A DNA stretch of 64,000 bases, taken from Candidatus Halobonum tyrrellensis G22. Its GTDB lineage: Archaea; Halobacteriota; Halobacteria; Halobacteriales; Haloferacaceae. A model generated the notes under the pieces. That model made no database searches, was not told the origin of the DNA, and worked only from the letters and a program-made list of their open reading frames with translations. Shown here one piece after another: positions 15,546 through 23,917 of this stretch. The stretch covers positions 62,001-126,000 of the forward strand of contig NZ_ASGZ01000013.1 of the NCBI RefSeq assembly GCF_000495475.1, written 5' to 3'. Both the position numbers and the translations under genes were made by a program. The stretch's first letter is position 1; the number at the start of each line of letters is the position of its first letter.

Positions 15546-16790
15546 TCAGGTCCCGTCGGTCCCGCCCGGTCCGTCCGCCCCGTCGGCGTCGGCCGCGTCG
15601 TCGTAGTCGGGCAGCGAGATGAGGTTCTCGCGGCCGAGTCGGAGCTTCTCGACCCGCTCGTCGTCCGCCATCGCCGACAGGAGCTGTGACACCTTCGCGT
15701 CCGACCAGCCGGTCTCCTGGACGATGGCGGCCTGCCGCATCCGCCCGCCGTTGCGGTCGAGGAGGCGTTCGACGCGCTCCTCGTCAGAGAGGAGTTCGAC
15801 GTCCGTCTCGTCTTCCCCGTCAGCGTCCGTCCCGCCGGTGTCGGCCGCGTCGGCGTCACTCCCGCCGGCGGGGTCGGCGGGCGCGTCGTCGCCGGCCGGC
15901 GACGTGGCCCCGCCGTCCGTCGGTCGGCCGCTCACCGGGCCGGCGGCCGCCGCGGGCGTCCGGCTCTCCCCCTCCCCGTCGCCCGCGCGCTGTCGGCGGT
16001 AGAGGAGGACCGCGACGGCCGCCGCGAGGAGGCCGCCGCCGAGGGCGACGAGCAGGAGCCCCTGGTCGTCGAGTCCCCACGGGTCGGGCGTGGTCGCCGT
16101 CGGGGCGAACCGGATCGAAAGCTGGTCGGCGTCGAGGACGGCCGCGCCCGTGATCACGACCCGGCGGTCGTCGATCTGGTAGCGGGGCGGCACGTCGACG
16201 TCGGAGGGGATGTACCCCGCCGGCGGCGCGACGACGAGCCGCTGCCCCGACTGGAGCGTGCGGAACCAGGTCGTGTTCTCGGCCGTCCGGAACACGTCCG
16301 CGAGCACGAGTTGGCCGGTGTCGTCGCGGCCGACGAACCCGGTCCACGTGAAGTTGAGCCGGAGCACGCCCGCCGTCTCGTTGACGAGCCCGGCGGACCG
16401 GTTGACGTCGCGGATCGCCATCTCGCGGCCGGTGGCGTTCTCCGCGACGGCCGCCGCGTTCCGGAAGACGACCGCGCTCGGCCCGCCGACCGCCTCGCCG
16501 GCTTCGTACCGGTCGGCGTACGCCTCGAAGGCCGCGCGGTCGGCGTCCGTCTCGAACGGGAACGTCGTGGTGACGCTCCACCGCGCGCTCCGGTCGTCGT
16601 GGACCGAGACGACGAACTCGGTCGTCGGCCGACCGAACGAGGACAACTGGACCTGCTGAGGGGAGGGGCCGGACGCGCCCGCGAGCGCGTCGTGGTCGGC
16701 GCCGCCGGCCGCCGACGGCGGGGCGGCGACGGCCGCCGTCGAGGGGGCGAGGAGACAGAGGGCGGCGAAGAGGAGGGCGACGTACCGCAT
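15546..16790 (-). CDS. Membrane-anchored protein with cytoplasmic winged-helix domain
   Basis: 414-residue protein with a signal peptide (residues 1-23), an extracellular domain of about 210 residues containing several N-glycosylation-type sequons (NAT, NRS, NET, NFT, NTT), one membrane segment (about 243-264), an acidic linker and a C-terminal winged-helix domain (about 335-393; MRQAAIVQETGWSDAKVSQLLSAM). The layout is that of haloarchaeal membrane-bound transcription regulators that sense something outside and bind DNA inside. The target is unknown. The ATG at 16790 starts the signal peptide. The divergent secreted protein begins 117 bases away and could be a target. Confidence 0.82.
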   Translation of the reverse strand: MRYVALLFAALCLLAPSTAAVAAPPSAAGGADHDALAGASGPSPQQVQLSSFGRPTTEFVVSVHDDRSARWSVTTTFPFETDADRAAFEAYADRYEAGEAVGGPSAVVFRNAAAVAENATGREMAIRDVNRSAGLVNETAGVLRLNFTWTGFVGRDDTGQLVLADVFRTAENTTWFRTLQSGQRLVVAPPAGYIPSDVDVPPRYQIDDRRVVITGAAVLDADQLSIRFAPTATTPDPWGLDDQGLLLVALGGGLLAAAVAVLLYRRQRAGDGEGESRTPAAAAGPVSGRPTDGGATSPAGDDAPADPAGGSDADAADTGGTDADGEDETDVELLSDEERVERLLDRNGGRMRQAAIVQETGWSDAKVSQLLSAMADDERVEKLRLGRENLISLPDYDDAADADGADGPGGTDGT

Positions 16791-16907
16791 CGTGAACTCG
16801 GTCACCGTGACCCGGCAAAACGCTTTCCATCGTTCGCCCGGGAGCGGGGAGAAGCCCCGAGACGGGGTTGCAGGGTCTTTTTATGCCGGGCGCGGGTACC
16901 CGGCCGT

Positions 16908-18371
16908 ATGAGAGCCTCCCCCGTTCTCGCCGCCCTCCTCCTCGTCTGTGTCGCGGTCGTCGGGGGCGTCACCCCTCTCGCCGGGACGGTGCGGCCCGAC
17001 GCCCCGGCGCGGAACGCGGCCGCGGTCGGAACCGGAACGGTCGGCGCGTCGGTGCCGGGCGTCGCCGCGGACGCCGACGGCAACGCCACCCCAGCCGCCG
17101 ACTCGTCCGGCGTCGACGCCCCGCTGCCGCCGACCGACGCGAGCGTCGCCGACCCCGTCCCGGTCGCCGCCGTCAACGCGACGAACGTGACCGGGACGGT
17201 GAACGTCTCGCGGGTGCTCTGGCTCCCCTCGGGCGCCACGCCCGTCACGCGGATGGATTCGGTCACTATCGACGCCGGCGTCGCGGTGTCGTTCGGCACC
17301 AACCGCTCGGCCGAGCGGATGGAGACGATCGCGGTGCGCGAGCGGGTCCGAAGCGCCGACGGCGCCGAGGCGCGGAGCCAGGCGATCCTCGACGGGATGA
17401 ACGCCGTCGAGCGCCGCGCGGTCACGCTCCGCACCCGCTCGCGGTCGACGGTCCGGTCGTACGCCAACGGCGAACTGACCGCGACCGACCTCGTGGTCGA
17501 ACGCGCGCGGATCCGCGCGGAGGCGGGCGCGCTCGCCAACCGCGTCCGCCTGCTGTCGACGCTCGCCGAGGACGTCGAGGGGTTCTCGCTCAACACCGGG
17601 CGGACCCAGTCGCTCCTGTACGACCTCGAGACGTTCGGCGGCCCGGTCACCGACCGCGCGGTCGCCGCGCTCCGCGGGTCGGGCGACGCCACCCGACTGT
17701 ACGTCTCCGCAACCGGTACGAACGTCGTCGTCACCACCGTCACCGACGGCGAGTACGTCCGCGAGACGTACCGGGGGGACCTGCGCAACCTCGACGGGTC
17801 GTCGATCCAGCCCGCCGTCGCCCAGGCCGTGACCGCGCGGAGCTACCCCGAGATATGGGACGCGCGGACCGCCACGAGCGGCTCCGGCCGCGGCGGGACG
17901 TTCATCTACCGGGTGGCGTACCCGGGGGGACAGCTCACCGCCTTCGTCGACGGAGGGAGCGAGCGCGTGTTCGAGGAGCACCAGCGGATCAACCTCACCA
18001 CGTTCCCGAGCACGACGGTCGCGAACAACACCCAGAACGGGCTCACCCTCTCGGTGAACCGGTCGTACGCGGGCGGGCCGATCCGACTCGAACTGACCGA
18101 CGCCTCGACCGGCGAACCCGTCGACGGGACGGTCCAACTCGGCCGCGGCGAGGACAGCACCACGGTCGGGCGGACGGGCGAGGACGGCGTCCTCTGGGCG
18201 CTCTCGCCGCGGGGGACGTACTACGTCACCGCGGTCGAGATCGGTACCCCGAACGCCGTCATCGTCGAGACGTCGCCGGTCGAACCGGAGACGGTCGCCG
18301 ACACGTTCGACGCGAGCGAGGTCGGCGACAACGGCACCGCTACGACCCCGACCTCCGGCGGGACGCAGTGA
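16908..18371 (+). CDS. Large secreted haloarchaeal protein (DUF7096-like)
   Basis: 487-residue protein with an N-terminal signal peptide (residues 1-22 or so), a threonine- and alanine-rich stretch, and a long extracytoplasmic part with many N-linked glycosylation sequons (NAT, NVT, NVS, NRS, NLT, NNT, NGT). The middle (residues 110-240) is helical with repeated charged residues; the C-terminal 120 residues form a beta-sandwich-like carboxypeptidase-regulatory-type region (LTDASTGEPVDGTVQLG). A CTTTTTATGC TATA box at 16877-16886 gives a leaderless start at 16908. No anchor is visible at the C-terminus. Function unknown; resembles haloarchaeal families of unknown function placed next to membrane-anchored winged-helix genes. 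Confidence 0.78.
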   Translation: MRASPVLAALLLVCVAVVGGVTPLAGTVRPDAPARNAAAVGTGTVGASVPGVAADADGNATPAADSSGVDAPLPPTDASVADPVPVAAVNATNVTGTVNVSRVLWLPSGATPVTRMDSVTIDAGVAVSFGTNRSAERMETIAVRERVRSADGAEARSQAILDGMNAVERRAVTLRTRSRSTVRSYANGELTATDLVVERARIRAEAGALANRVRLLSTLAEDVEGFSLNTGRTQSLLYDLETFGGPVTDRAVAALRGSGDATRLYVSATGTNVVVTTVTDGEYVRETYRGDLRNLDGSSIQPAVAQAVTARSYPEIWDARTATSGSGRGGTFIYRVAYPGGQLTAFVDGGSERVFEEHQRINLTTFPSTTVANNTQNGLTLSVNRSYAGGPIRLELTDASTGEPVDGTVQLGRGEDSTTVGRTGEDGVLWALSPRGTYYVTAVEIGTPNAVIVETSPVEPETVADTFDASEVGDNGTATTPTSGGTQ

Positions 18372-18518
18372 CCCCGGCTCGGCGGCCCGGCCGGCCCGCG
18401 CGACGGCCGGTCGACGGGAGCGGACGTGAGCGGTCCCGGCCGTCGGTCCCGGCGCTCGGGTGGGCGTGACCGCCGGACGCGGCTCGACTTTATCACCGAT
18501 CGGGCGAGCACGACCCCC

Positions 18519-18974
18519 GTGTCACGCCGTGGGTCCGCCCCGGTCGTCGGGGTCGTCCTCCTCGTGTTCGTCACGGTCGCGCTCGCCGGAACCGTCGCCG
18601 CGGTCGGCGTCACCGCGCCCGACCGGCCGGCGGCGGCGACCGCGCTCTCGCTCCGCGTCGACGGCGACGCGGTCACGCTGCGCCACGAAGGCGGCGGGAC
18701 GCTCGACGCGCGCGACCTCCGGGTGGTCGTCGAGGTGAACGGGACGCGCCTGCGCCACCAGCCGCCGGTCCCCTTTTTCGCCGCCGAGGGGTTCCGCGGC
18801 GGGCCGACCGGGCCGTTCAACGCGGCCGCCGACCCCGCGTGGACCGCCGGCGAGTCGGCGTCGGTCCGGCTCGCGTCGACCAACGACCCGGCGCTCGGCC
18901 CGGGCGCGCGGGTGCGCGTGACCGTCTACGCGGGCGACCGGCGGGTGGTCAGCCTCGTCACCACCGCGCGGTAG
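18519..18974 (+). CDS. Type IV pilin-like protein
   Basis: 151-residue protein starting at a GTG at 18519. The N-terminus VSRRGSAPVVGVVLLVFVTVALAG is split by the prepilin-like junction: basic residues, then a hydrophobic helix of about 22 residues, as in haloarchaeal pilins processed by PibD. The rest is a beta-rich domain with an NGT glycosylation sequon. CTTTATC at 18488-18494 lies 28 bases before the start, which fits a leaderless transcript and supports this start over an upstream ATG. It may form part of a pilus-like structure; it is 147 bases downstream of the secreted protein gene. Confidence 0.78.
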   Translation: MSRRGSAPVVGVVLLVFVTVALAGTVAAVGVTAPDRPAAATALSLRVDGDAVTLRHEGGGTLDARDLRVVVEVNGTRLRHQPPVPFFAAEGFRGGPTGPFNAAADPAWTAGESASVRLASTNDPALGPGARVRVTVYAGDRRVVSLVTTAR

Positions 18975-19036
18975 CGCGGTCGCGGACGGCTGGGACGGGG
19001 GACTGCGGGCGGGGGCGGAGCCGCCCGGGGTGCCGG

Positions 19037-19732
19037 TCAGAGGAAGGGGATGCGGCTCAGCCGCCCGCTGGCGGACGACTCCGAGCGCCCGTCGGCCGCG
19101 TCGGCCGCGTCGGCGTCGGTGGCGCGCGCGACGGTCGTGATGGCCCGGGGCGTGCCGGGCGCGCGCTGTTGGACGTAGTGGTCCATCTCCTCGAAGCCGG
19201 CCTCGCGGAACATCCGCTCGGCCTCCTCGGCGTCGTAAAACAGCATGATCGCGTCGGCGAGCCGCTGGAACACGCGGTTCTTCGGGTAGTCCGGGCCGAC
19301 GACGAGGACGGTGCCGCCGGGCTTCGTCACCCGGTTGAACTCCCGGAGCGCCGCGACCGGGTCGGGCCAGTACTCGATCGAACCCGACGACCACACCTTG
19401 TCGAACGTGTCGTCCTTGAACGGGAGCCGTTCGGCGTCGCCTCGGTGGAACGTGACCTTCCCGCGCTTGCCGAACTTGGCGAACGCGTGCTCCATCTGGT
19501 CGACCGACTGGTCGAGCGCGTACACCTCGTCGACGTGGTTGAGCAGCCCCTCGGTGGCGAAGCCGGTGCCCGACCCCACGTCGAGCACCCGGTCGTCGCG
19601 GTCGGCGTCGAACCACTCCAGCGCCTGGTTGCGCATCCGGTCGTTCCAGACGAACGGGTTGATCGTGTCGTAGACCGTCGAGAGGTACTTGTAGAACAGC
19701 CGCGCGCGCGCCTTGTCCTCGAGGAGTCCCAT
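19037..19732 (-). CDS. SAM-dependent methyltransferase, probably quinone-type
   Basis: 231-residue class I methyltransferase. SAM-binding motif I is VLDVGSGTGFATEGLL, with YALDQSVDQME as motif II and KPGGTVLVVGPDYP as the post-motif region. The N-terminal LFYKYLSTVYDTINPFVWNDRM resembles the MPBQ/MSBQ methyltransferases (plant VTE3-type) more than UbiE, so methylation of a menaquinone-type or tocopherol-like ring is a fair guess for this archaeon. The last 30 residues are low-complexity. The ATG at 19732 is the only credible start. It sits convergent to the pilin-like gene. Confidence 0.85.
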   Translation of the reverse strand: MGLLEDKARARLFYKYLSTVYDTINPFVWNDRMRNQALEWFDADRDDRVLDVGSGTGFATEGLLNHVDEVYALDQSVDQMEHAFAKFGKRGKVTFHRGDAERLPFKDDTFDKVWSSGSIEYWPDPVAALREFNRVTKPGGTVLVVGPDYPKNRVFQRLADAIMLFYDAEEAERMFREAGFEEMDHYVQQRAPGTPRAITTVARATDADAADAADGRSESSASGRLSRIPFL

Positions 19733-19900
19733 CGGCGGCGTGTTGGCCCGGACCCGCCATAACCCCCACGGGTGCGGCTCCGCTCGACGGCAGCCGGGGG
19801 TGCGGTCGGTCCGCCGCCCGGCCGCCTCCCGGCGGACCCCCGACGGACGGCCGAGGTCGAAGGCGCACAGCTACAAGGCCGCCCGGCCACACGCTCGCGC

Positions 19901-20647
19901 ATGAACCTCACCGAGGCGACGTGGACGGAGGTGCGCGACGCCGCCCCCGACGCCGCGCTCCTCCCCGTCGGGAGCACCGAACAGCACGGCCCGCACGCGC
20001 CGCTCGGCACCGACGCGCTCACCGCGGTGGCGGTGGCGGAGGCGGCCGCCGAACGGGTACGGGAGGCGGGCGACCCCGACCCGGTGGTCGCCCCGCCGGT
20101 CCACGTCGGCGTGAGCGAGGAGCACCGCGCGTTCGACGGCACGCTGTGGGTCTCGCCCGACACGTTCCGGGCGTACGTCCGCGAGACGGTCGAGAGCCTC
20201 GCGAGCCACGGCGTCGACCGGGTGGTGCTGGTGAACGGCCACGGCGGCAACGTCGAAGCGCTCGCGGAGGTGGCCCGCCGCGTCTCCAGAGACGAGTCGA
20301 CCGGCGCGTACGCGGTGTCGTTCACGTGGTTCGAGGCGGTCGGCGAGCACGCGTCCGACATGGGCCACGGCGGGAAACTGGAGACGGCGCTGCTCCGACG
20401 GGTGGCGCCCGACCTCGTCCGGGAAGCGGAGGTAGGGTCGGCCGGCGACGGCGGTAGCCCCCGCTGGGGCGAGTGGGTCCGCGGGGTCAACCTCGCGCAC
20501 GACAGCGACGAGTTCACCGACAACGGCGTCGTCGGCGACCCCAGCGCGGGCGACGCCGAGCTGGGGGCGGAACTGCTCGACCGCGCGAGCGAGTCGCTCG
20601 CGGCGGTGCTGGACGCGGTGCGCGAGCGCGACCGGGGACGGCGCTGA
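19901..20647 (+). CDS. Creatininase-family amidohydrolase (ArfB-like)
   Basis: 248-residue protein of the creatininase family: VGSTEQHGPHAPLGTD gives metal ligands E and H, VNGHGGN is the second signature, and GHGGKLETAL supplies the last glutamate. In archaea this family includes ArfB, the formamide hydrolase of riboflavin and coenzyme F420 synthesis, and the haloarchaeal members are commonly assigned to that step; creatinine use is unlikely. The ATG at 19901 starts the domain; an in-frame upstream ATG would add an arginine-rich tail that is not halophile-like. Assignment to family is firm, to ArfB tentative. Confidence 0.85.
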   Translation: MNLTEATWTEVRDAAPDAALLPVGSTEQHGPHAPLGTDALTAVAVAEAAAERVREAGDPDPVVAPPVHVGVSEEHRAFDGTLWVSPDTFRAYVRETVESLASHGVDRVVLVNGHGGNVEALAEVARRVSRDESTGAYAVSFTWFEAVGEHASDMGHGGKLETALLRRVAPDLVREAEVGSAGDGGSPRWGEWVRGVNLAHDSDEFTDNGVVGDPSAGDAELGAELLDRASESLAAVLDAVRERDRGRR

Positions 20648-20682
20648 CGCCCGGCCGGGCCGAGCGGGTGGGACCCGCTACG

Positions 20683-21165
20683 CTACGCCTCGGCCTCGTC
20701 AGCGTCCGCGTCGTCGGCGTCCGCCTCGGTCCCCTCGTCCGACTCCTCGTCGGTCTCGGCGTCGGTCCCCGCCTCGCCGTGCGCCTCCTCCAGGTCGCTC
20801 CGGAGTCCGGGCACCGTGGTGGTGAGTTCGTTCACCCGCTCGTGGGCCCCGTCGAGCGTCTCGACGAGGTCCTGTAGCTGCTCGATCTCCTCCGCGAGGT
20901 CGTCGGCGTCCTCGAACGCGTCGGCGCGTTCGCCGAGCACGTACTGCTTCTTGGCCGCGCGGAGTTCCTCGACGGCGTCGCCGGTGTCGAGCGCCGCCGA
21001 CAGCCCGTTGAGCGCGCCGAGGACGTTGTCGGCGTCGGTCTCCCAGACGTCGTCGGCCTCGGGGAGGCTCGCCCGCGCCGCCCGGAGGTGCCCCTCCACC
21101 TCGTCGCGCATCTCGTCGGCCGCCTCGCCGAACAGGTCGTCGTCGTCGAAGCTGGACTGGCTCAT
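20683..21165 (-). CDS. Acidic haloarchaeal protein, DUF5790-like
   Basis: 160-residue, very acidic, mostly alpha-helical protein. Residues 30-120 look like a helical coiled-coil-forming domain (DVWETDADNVLGALNGLSAALD; AKKQYVLGERADAFED; EEIEQLQDLVETLDGAHERV). The last 35 residues are almost only D, E, A and T. The combination matches a haloarchaea-specific family (DUF5790) of unknown function. ATG at 21165 is chosen; upstream in-frame sequence is serine- and arginine-rich and not coding-like. It faces the creatininase-family gene with 35 bases between the stops. Confidence 0.8.
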   Translation of the reverse strand: MSQSSFDDDDLFGEAADEMRDEVEGHLRAARASLPEADDVWETDADNVLGALNGLSAALDTGDAVEELRAAKKQYVLGERADAFEDADDLAEEIEQLQDLVETLDGAHERVNELTTTVPGLRSDLEEAHGEAGTDAETDEESDEGTEADADDADADEAEA

Positions 21166-21282
21166 GCTCACGCGTTTCGCCCCGCCCGGCTTTAAACCGT
21201 CGCGTGAAAGTGAAAGTGAAACGCGGGTTCTCAAGCCGTTTCGACCGGATCCGCACCCGCCGTCCGCGCGAGCGTCGACCCG

Positions 21283-21693
21283 TCAGCGGTCGCCGTCGGC
21301 CGCCCCCGCCGACCCGTCGTCGCCCGCGCCGTCGTCGTCGGTCGAAGTACCGTCGTCGACCACGTCGACGAGTCGCATCCGCGGGTAGCCGTCCTCCATC
21401 GCCATCCGCGTGCGGACGGTCACGCCGCGATAGCGCACGCGCATCTCGACGGTCATCAGGTGCCCGGTGAGTTCGGCGTACCCCTCGTCGTGGTCGATGG
21501 CCTCCCGGACCGCGTCGTCGTCGACGGCGACCGTGACGGACTCGCAGTGGGGTTGGTTCTCGATCGCATCGGCCATCGCGCGTTCGAGCGAGCGGGCGCT
21601 GTCGGGCGAGACGGGCGTCCCCGCGAACTGGTGGTACAGCGAGCCGAACTTGATCCCCGCCTCGAAACACGCCTGCTGGGCGTCCGTAGGCAT
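21283..21693 (-). CDS. mptD: Archaeal dihydroneopterin aldolase (MptD family)
   Basis: 136-residue protein whose N-terminal half, ACFEAGIKFGSLYHQFAGTP, is the signature of the archaeal dihydroneopterin aldolase family (PF04038), which splits dihydroneopterin during folate/methanopterin-type pterin synthesis. NQPHCESVTV and ELTGHLMTVEMRVRYRGV continue the domain. The last 25 residues are an acidic, glycine-rich tail. Either of two neighbouring ATG codons (21693 or 21699) could start translation; the downstream one matches the usual family N-terminus. It is the second pterin-related gene near the ArfB-like gene. Confidence 0.85.
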   Translation of the reverse strand: MPTDAQQACFEAGIKFGSLYHQFAGTPVSPDSARSLERAMADAIENQPHCESVTVAVDDDAVREAIDHDEGYAELTGHLMTVEMRVRYRGVTVRTRMAMEDGYPRMRLVDVVDDGTSTDDDGAGDDGSAGAADGDR

Positions 21694-21792
21694 GGGCATC
21701 GCTCGCCCGGCGGGCGGAAAGGCCTGTCGAGCGATCCGGCGGGTGGCCGGGACCGACCGTTATTTACCGGCCGGCGACCCACCCCGGATCGA

Positions 21793-22581
21793 ATGGACGA
21801 CCCGGTACTCCTCACGGGTGCGGGCGGGCGGGTGGGACGGGCCATCCTCTCGGGCATCAGCGGGGAGTACGACTGGCGCTTGCTCGACCGCGAGCCCGTG
21901 AGCGCGGACGCGCTCCCCGCGGGCGTCTCGGAGGACGACACGGTGGTCGCGGACGTCACCGACGAGTGGCAGGTCCGCGAGGCGGTGCGGGACGTGGGCG
22001 CCGTCGTCCACCTCGCGGGCGACCCCCGGCCGAACGCGCCGTGGGACTCCGTGCTCCGGAACAACATCGACGGCACCCACGCCGTGTTCGACGCCGCCGC
22101 CGCCGCGGGCGTCGACCGCGTCGTCTTCGCCTCCTCGAACCACGCGGTCGGCGCCTACGAGACGGACGAGCGGACCCCCGACCTCTACCGGACGAACGAC
22201 GACTACCGCCTCGACGGCTCGGAACTCCCGCGGCCGTCGAACCTCTACGGCGTCTCGAAGGCGGCCGGCGAGACGCTCGGCCGCTACTTCCACGACGAGT
22301 ACGGGCTCTCGGTCGCCTGTGTCCGCATCGGCAACCTCACCGAGGACCACCCGCCCCGCGAGTACGAACGCGGGCAGGCGATGTGGCTCTCCCACCGCGA
22401 CTGCGCGCACCTGTTCGGCCGGTGTCTCGAAGCGGAGTACGACTACGAGGTGGTGTACGGCATCTCGAACAACGACCGACGCTACTACTCGCTCGAACGC
22501 GCCCGCGAGGTGCTCGGCTACGACCCGCAGGACAACTCCGCCGACTACACCTTCGAGGGCGAGCCCAAGGACGCCGCCTGA
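21793..22581 (+). CDS. azf: NAD-dependent glucose-6-phosphate dehydrogenase (Azf type, extended SDR)
   Basis: 262-residue extended short-chain dehydrogenase. LLTGAGGRVGRAIL is the NAD-binding motif, HLAGDP and the catalytic triad S/Y/K (FASSNHAVG; NLYGVSKAAGE) are present. The sequence is very close to the Haloferax volcanii Azf enzyme as I remember it, including APWDSVLRNNIDGTH, PSNLYGVSKAAGETLGRY and ALGYDPQDNSA-like ends. Azf starts the haloarchaeal oxidative pentose phosphate pathway using NAD. TTATTTACC at about 21761-21769 is a TATA box 27 bases before the ATG. Uronate dehydrogenase-like activity is the main alternative. Confidence 0.85.
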   Translation: MDDPVLLTGAGGRVGRAILSGISGEYDWRLLDREPVSADALPAGVSEDDTVVADVTDEWQVREAVRDVGAVVHLAGDPRPNAPWDSVLRNNIDGTHAVFDAAAAAGVDRVVFASSNHAVGAYETDERTPDLYRTNDDYRLDGSELPRPSNLYGVSKAAGETLGRYFHDEYGLSVACVRIGNLTEDHPPREYERGQAMWLSHRDCAHLFGRCLEAEYDYEVVYGISNNDRRYYSLERAREVLGYDPQDNSADYTFEGEPKDAA

Positions 22582-22602
22582 CGCGCGCTCGTAGGGCCGC
22601 CG

Positions 22603-23274
22603 TCAGAACAGCCCCTTCACGTCCTCCTCCTTCCGCCGCCGGTTCGCCGCCTGCCGCTCCAGCCTGTCGAAGACGAACGCCCGCGAGGGGTCGCCCGCGA
22701 GCAGGTCGAAGAGTAGCGCCGCGAACGTCGACCGGCCCGTCCCGCGCTCCTCGCGGGCGTAGCGGGCGGCGTCGGCGACGACTCCCTCCGCGGCCTCGCT
22801 GAACCCGTCGCCCGCCGCGAGCGCCTCGGCCGCGAGCGCCGCCGCCTCGACCGAGAGGTCGGCGTACGTCACGTACGCGCCCTCGTGGGTCACGCGGGGC
22901 GGCGGGCCGCGTTCGACCCGCTCGGGGTCGCGTTCGAGTCCCCGGGCGTAGTCGCGGACGGCGTCCAAGTCGAGTCCCCGCGCGTCCGCAGGCAGGCCCG
23001 CGAGGTAGTCGCCCGCGCTCCGCGCCAGCCCCGTCGCGCCGCTCCAGTTGCCGGTCCGGGCGTGGTGGAGCGCGGCGGTGAACTGGATCAGCCCGTGGAG
23101 CAGCGGTTCGTCCACGGGGTCCGCGTCCGCGTCGAGGCCGAGCCACACCGCCTCCCACGGGTCGTGGGCCGGGCGGTACTCGCCGTCGGCGTACAGCGCG
23201 AGGCCGGCGCGCAGGGCCGGGCGGAACTCGGGGGGGTCGACGTCGCGTTCGGTCCGTCGCTCCGTGTCGGTCAC
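22603..23274 (-). CDS. DUF309 domain protein
   Basis: 223-residue protein from a GTG at 23274. HDPWEAVWLGL followed by LLHGLIQFTAALHHARTGNWSGATGLARSA is the DUF309 helical signature, a small domain of unknown function widespread in bacteria and archaea. A C-terminal extension of about 110 residues is charged and ends RRRKEEDVKGLF. It converges with azf, with 21 bases between the stops. A small gene may begin on the opposite strand at 23264, overlapping this start. Confidence 0.8.
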   Translation of the reverse strand: MTDTERRTERDVDPPEFRPALRAGLALYADGEYRPAHDPWEAVWLGLDADADPVDEPLLHGLIQFTAALHHARTGNWSGATGLARSAGDYLAGLPADARGLDLDAVRDYARGLERDPERVERGPPPRVTHEGAYVTYADLSVEAAALAAEALAAGDGFSEAAEGVVADAARYAREERGTGRSTFAALLFDLLAGDPSRAFVFDRLERQAANRRRKEEDVKGLF

Positions 23275-23545
23275 TGCCCGCGGTTCGGCGCGCGCGGGGT
23301 TAGACCTGTCCGTCGACCTGGGGGAGTTCCGCGTGGCGAACCTGGCGAACGACTCCCGGGGCCGCGCGCTGGAGAGCGCGCCCGCGACGGTCGAACTCCC
23401 CGTCACCGGCGTCGGGGTGGGGTCGTTGGCGTTCGGCCCGCCGGGTGGCGTGACCGGCGCGACGGTCGGCAGTCCCGTCGACGAGGGCCACCTGGACCGC
23501 GACGACCTCGGGGCGGTCGGCATCGAGGTCGGAGACGAGGGGTGA
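23264..23545 (+). CDS. Possible small gene, unknown function
   Basis: The stretch from about 23310 to the stop at 23545 has the strong third-position G/C bias of a real haloarchaeal gene and encodes an acidic segment (DLSVDLGEFRVANLAND ... GHLDRDDLGAVGIEVGDEG). The only upstream standard start in frame is GTG at 23264, which would overlap the divergent DUF309 start by 11 bases; an internal GTG at 23333 would cut into coding-like sequence. It may be a small intact protein of 93 residues or the tail of a larger gene that was lost when the adjoining palindrome region formed. No family recognised. Confidence 0.45.
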   Translation: MSVTARGSARAGLDLSVDLGEFRVANLANDSRGRALESAPATVELPVTGVGVGSLAFGPPGGVTGATVGSPVDEGHLDRDDLGAVGIEVGDEG

Positions 23546-23653
23546 TCGAGCGATAGCGCGGTGGCTGCGGGCGGTTCGGAGAGCTGTATCCACCCGTCGG
23601 ACGAGTTGTCGCGAGACGCAGGCTCGTCGCGTTGCGCCGGTAAAATGTAGCGT

Positions 23654-23699
23654 CCTGACGGAGTCCCACGCGAGCGAAGCGAGCGTGGGGCACGTCAGG
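23654..23699. repeat. Palindrome P1 near tRNA-Arg
   Basis: Arms CCTGACG / CGTCAGG and CCCACGC / GCGTGGG flank an apex GAGCGAAGCGAGC. The outer left arm repeats part of the tRNA-Arg acceptor/T-stem junction. Confidence 0.7.
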
Positions 23700-23715
23700 T
23701 CGCGAACGCAGTGAG

Positions 23716-23738
23716 CGTCCTGACGGAGATTTGAACTC
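23716..23738 (-). repeat. Copy of the tRNA-Arg 3' end
   Basis: 23 bases are identical to the 3' end of the tRNA-Arg gene at 23918-23940, covering the discriminator, acceptor strand and part of the T-arm. It is a direct repeat about 200 bases away. Such a copy is usual for integrase attachment sites, but no integrase or cargo is present between the copies. Confidence 0.75.
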
Positions 23739-23779
23739 GCCGAGACTCGCTCCGCTCGTCTCGTCTGCTCAAATCTCCG
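23724..23779. repeat. Palindrome P2 with mirrored tRNA T-arm
   Basis: CGGAGATTTGA, which is T-arm sequence of tRNA-Arg, is followed by an inner stem CGAGAC/GTCTCG around TCGCTCCGCTC and then by the inverted TCAAATCTCCG. The tRNA segment has thus been copied in mirrored orientation. Confidence 0.75.
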
Positions 23780-23847
23780 TGTGCGGCGCATAAACCGGCG
23801 CAGGCTCCTCGCTCCGCTCGTCGCGTTGCGCCGGTAAAATGTAGCGT

Positions 23848-23901
23848 CCTGACGGAGTCCCACGCGAGCGAACGGAGTGAGCGAGCGTGGGGCACGTCAG
23901 G
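23848..23901. repeat. Palindrome P4, second version of P1
   Basis: Arms CCTGACG / CGTCAGG and CCCACGC / GCGTGGG are the same as in P1, but the apex is longer (GAGCGAACGGAGTGAGCGAGC). The apex itself is palindromic around AACGGAGT. It lies 16 bases from the tRNA-Arg gene. Confidence 0.7.
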
Positions 23902-23917
23902 TCGTGACCGAAGGGAA

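Larger units (their letters stand above)
23546..23917. repeat. Chain of quasi-palindromes beside tRNA-Arg, with two related tandem units
   Basis: This 372-base gap has no gene. It contains two related units (about 23619-23738 and 23801-23940) that share TTGCGCCGGTAAAATGTAG followed by CGTCCTGACGGAG and GCGTGGGGCACGTCAGG. The units are organised as consecutive hairpins at 23654-23699, 23724-23779, 23794-23835 and 23848-23901. In three of these the apex is rich in GAGCG/CGCTC. The left unit carries a 23-base exact copy of the tRNA-Arg 3' end (23716-23738). The chain ends directly against the tRNA 3' end. Confidence 0.85.

Noticed and set aside
18839-19762. Long plus-strand frame opposite the methyltransferase
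   Set aside because: It has the repetitive V/E/R/L shadow composition, and the methyltransferase on the minus strand has intact SAM motifs.
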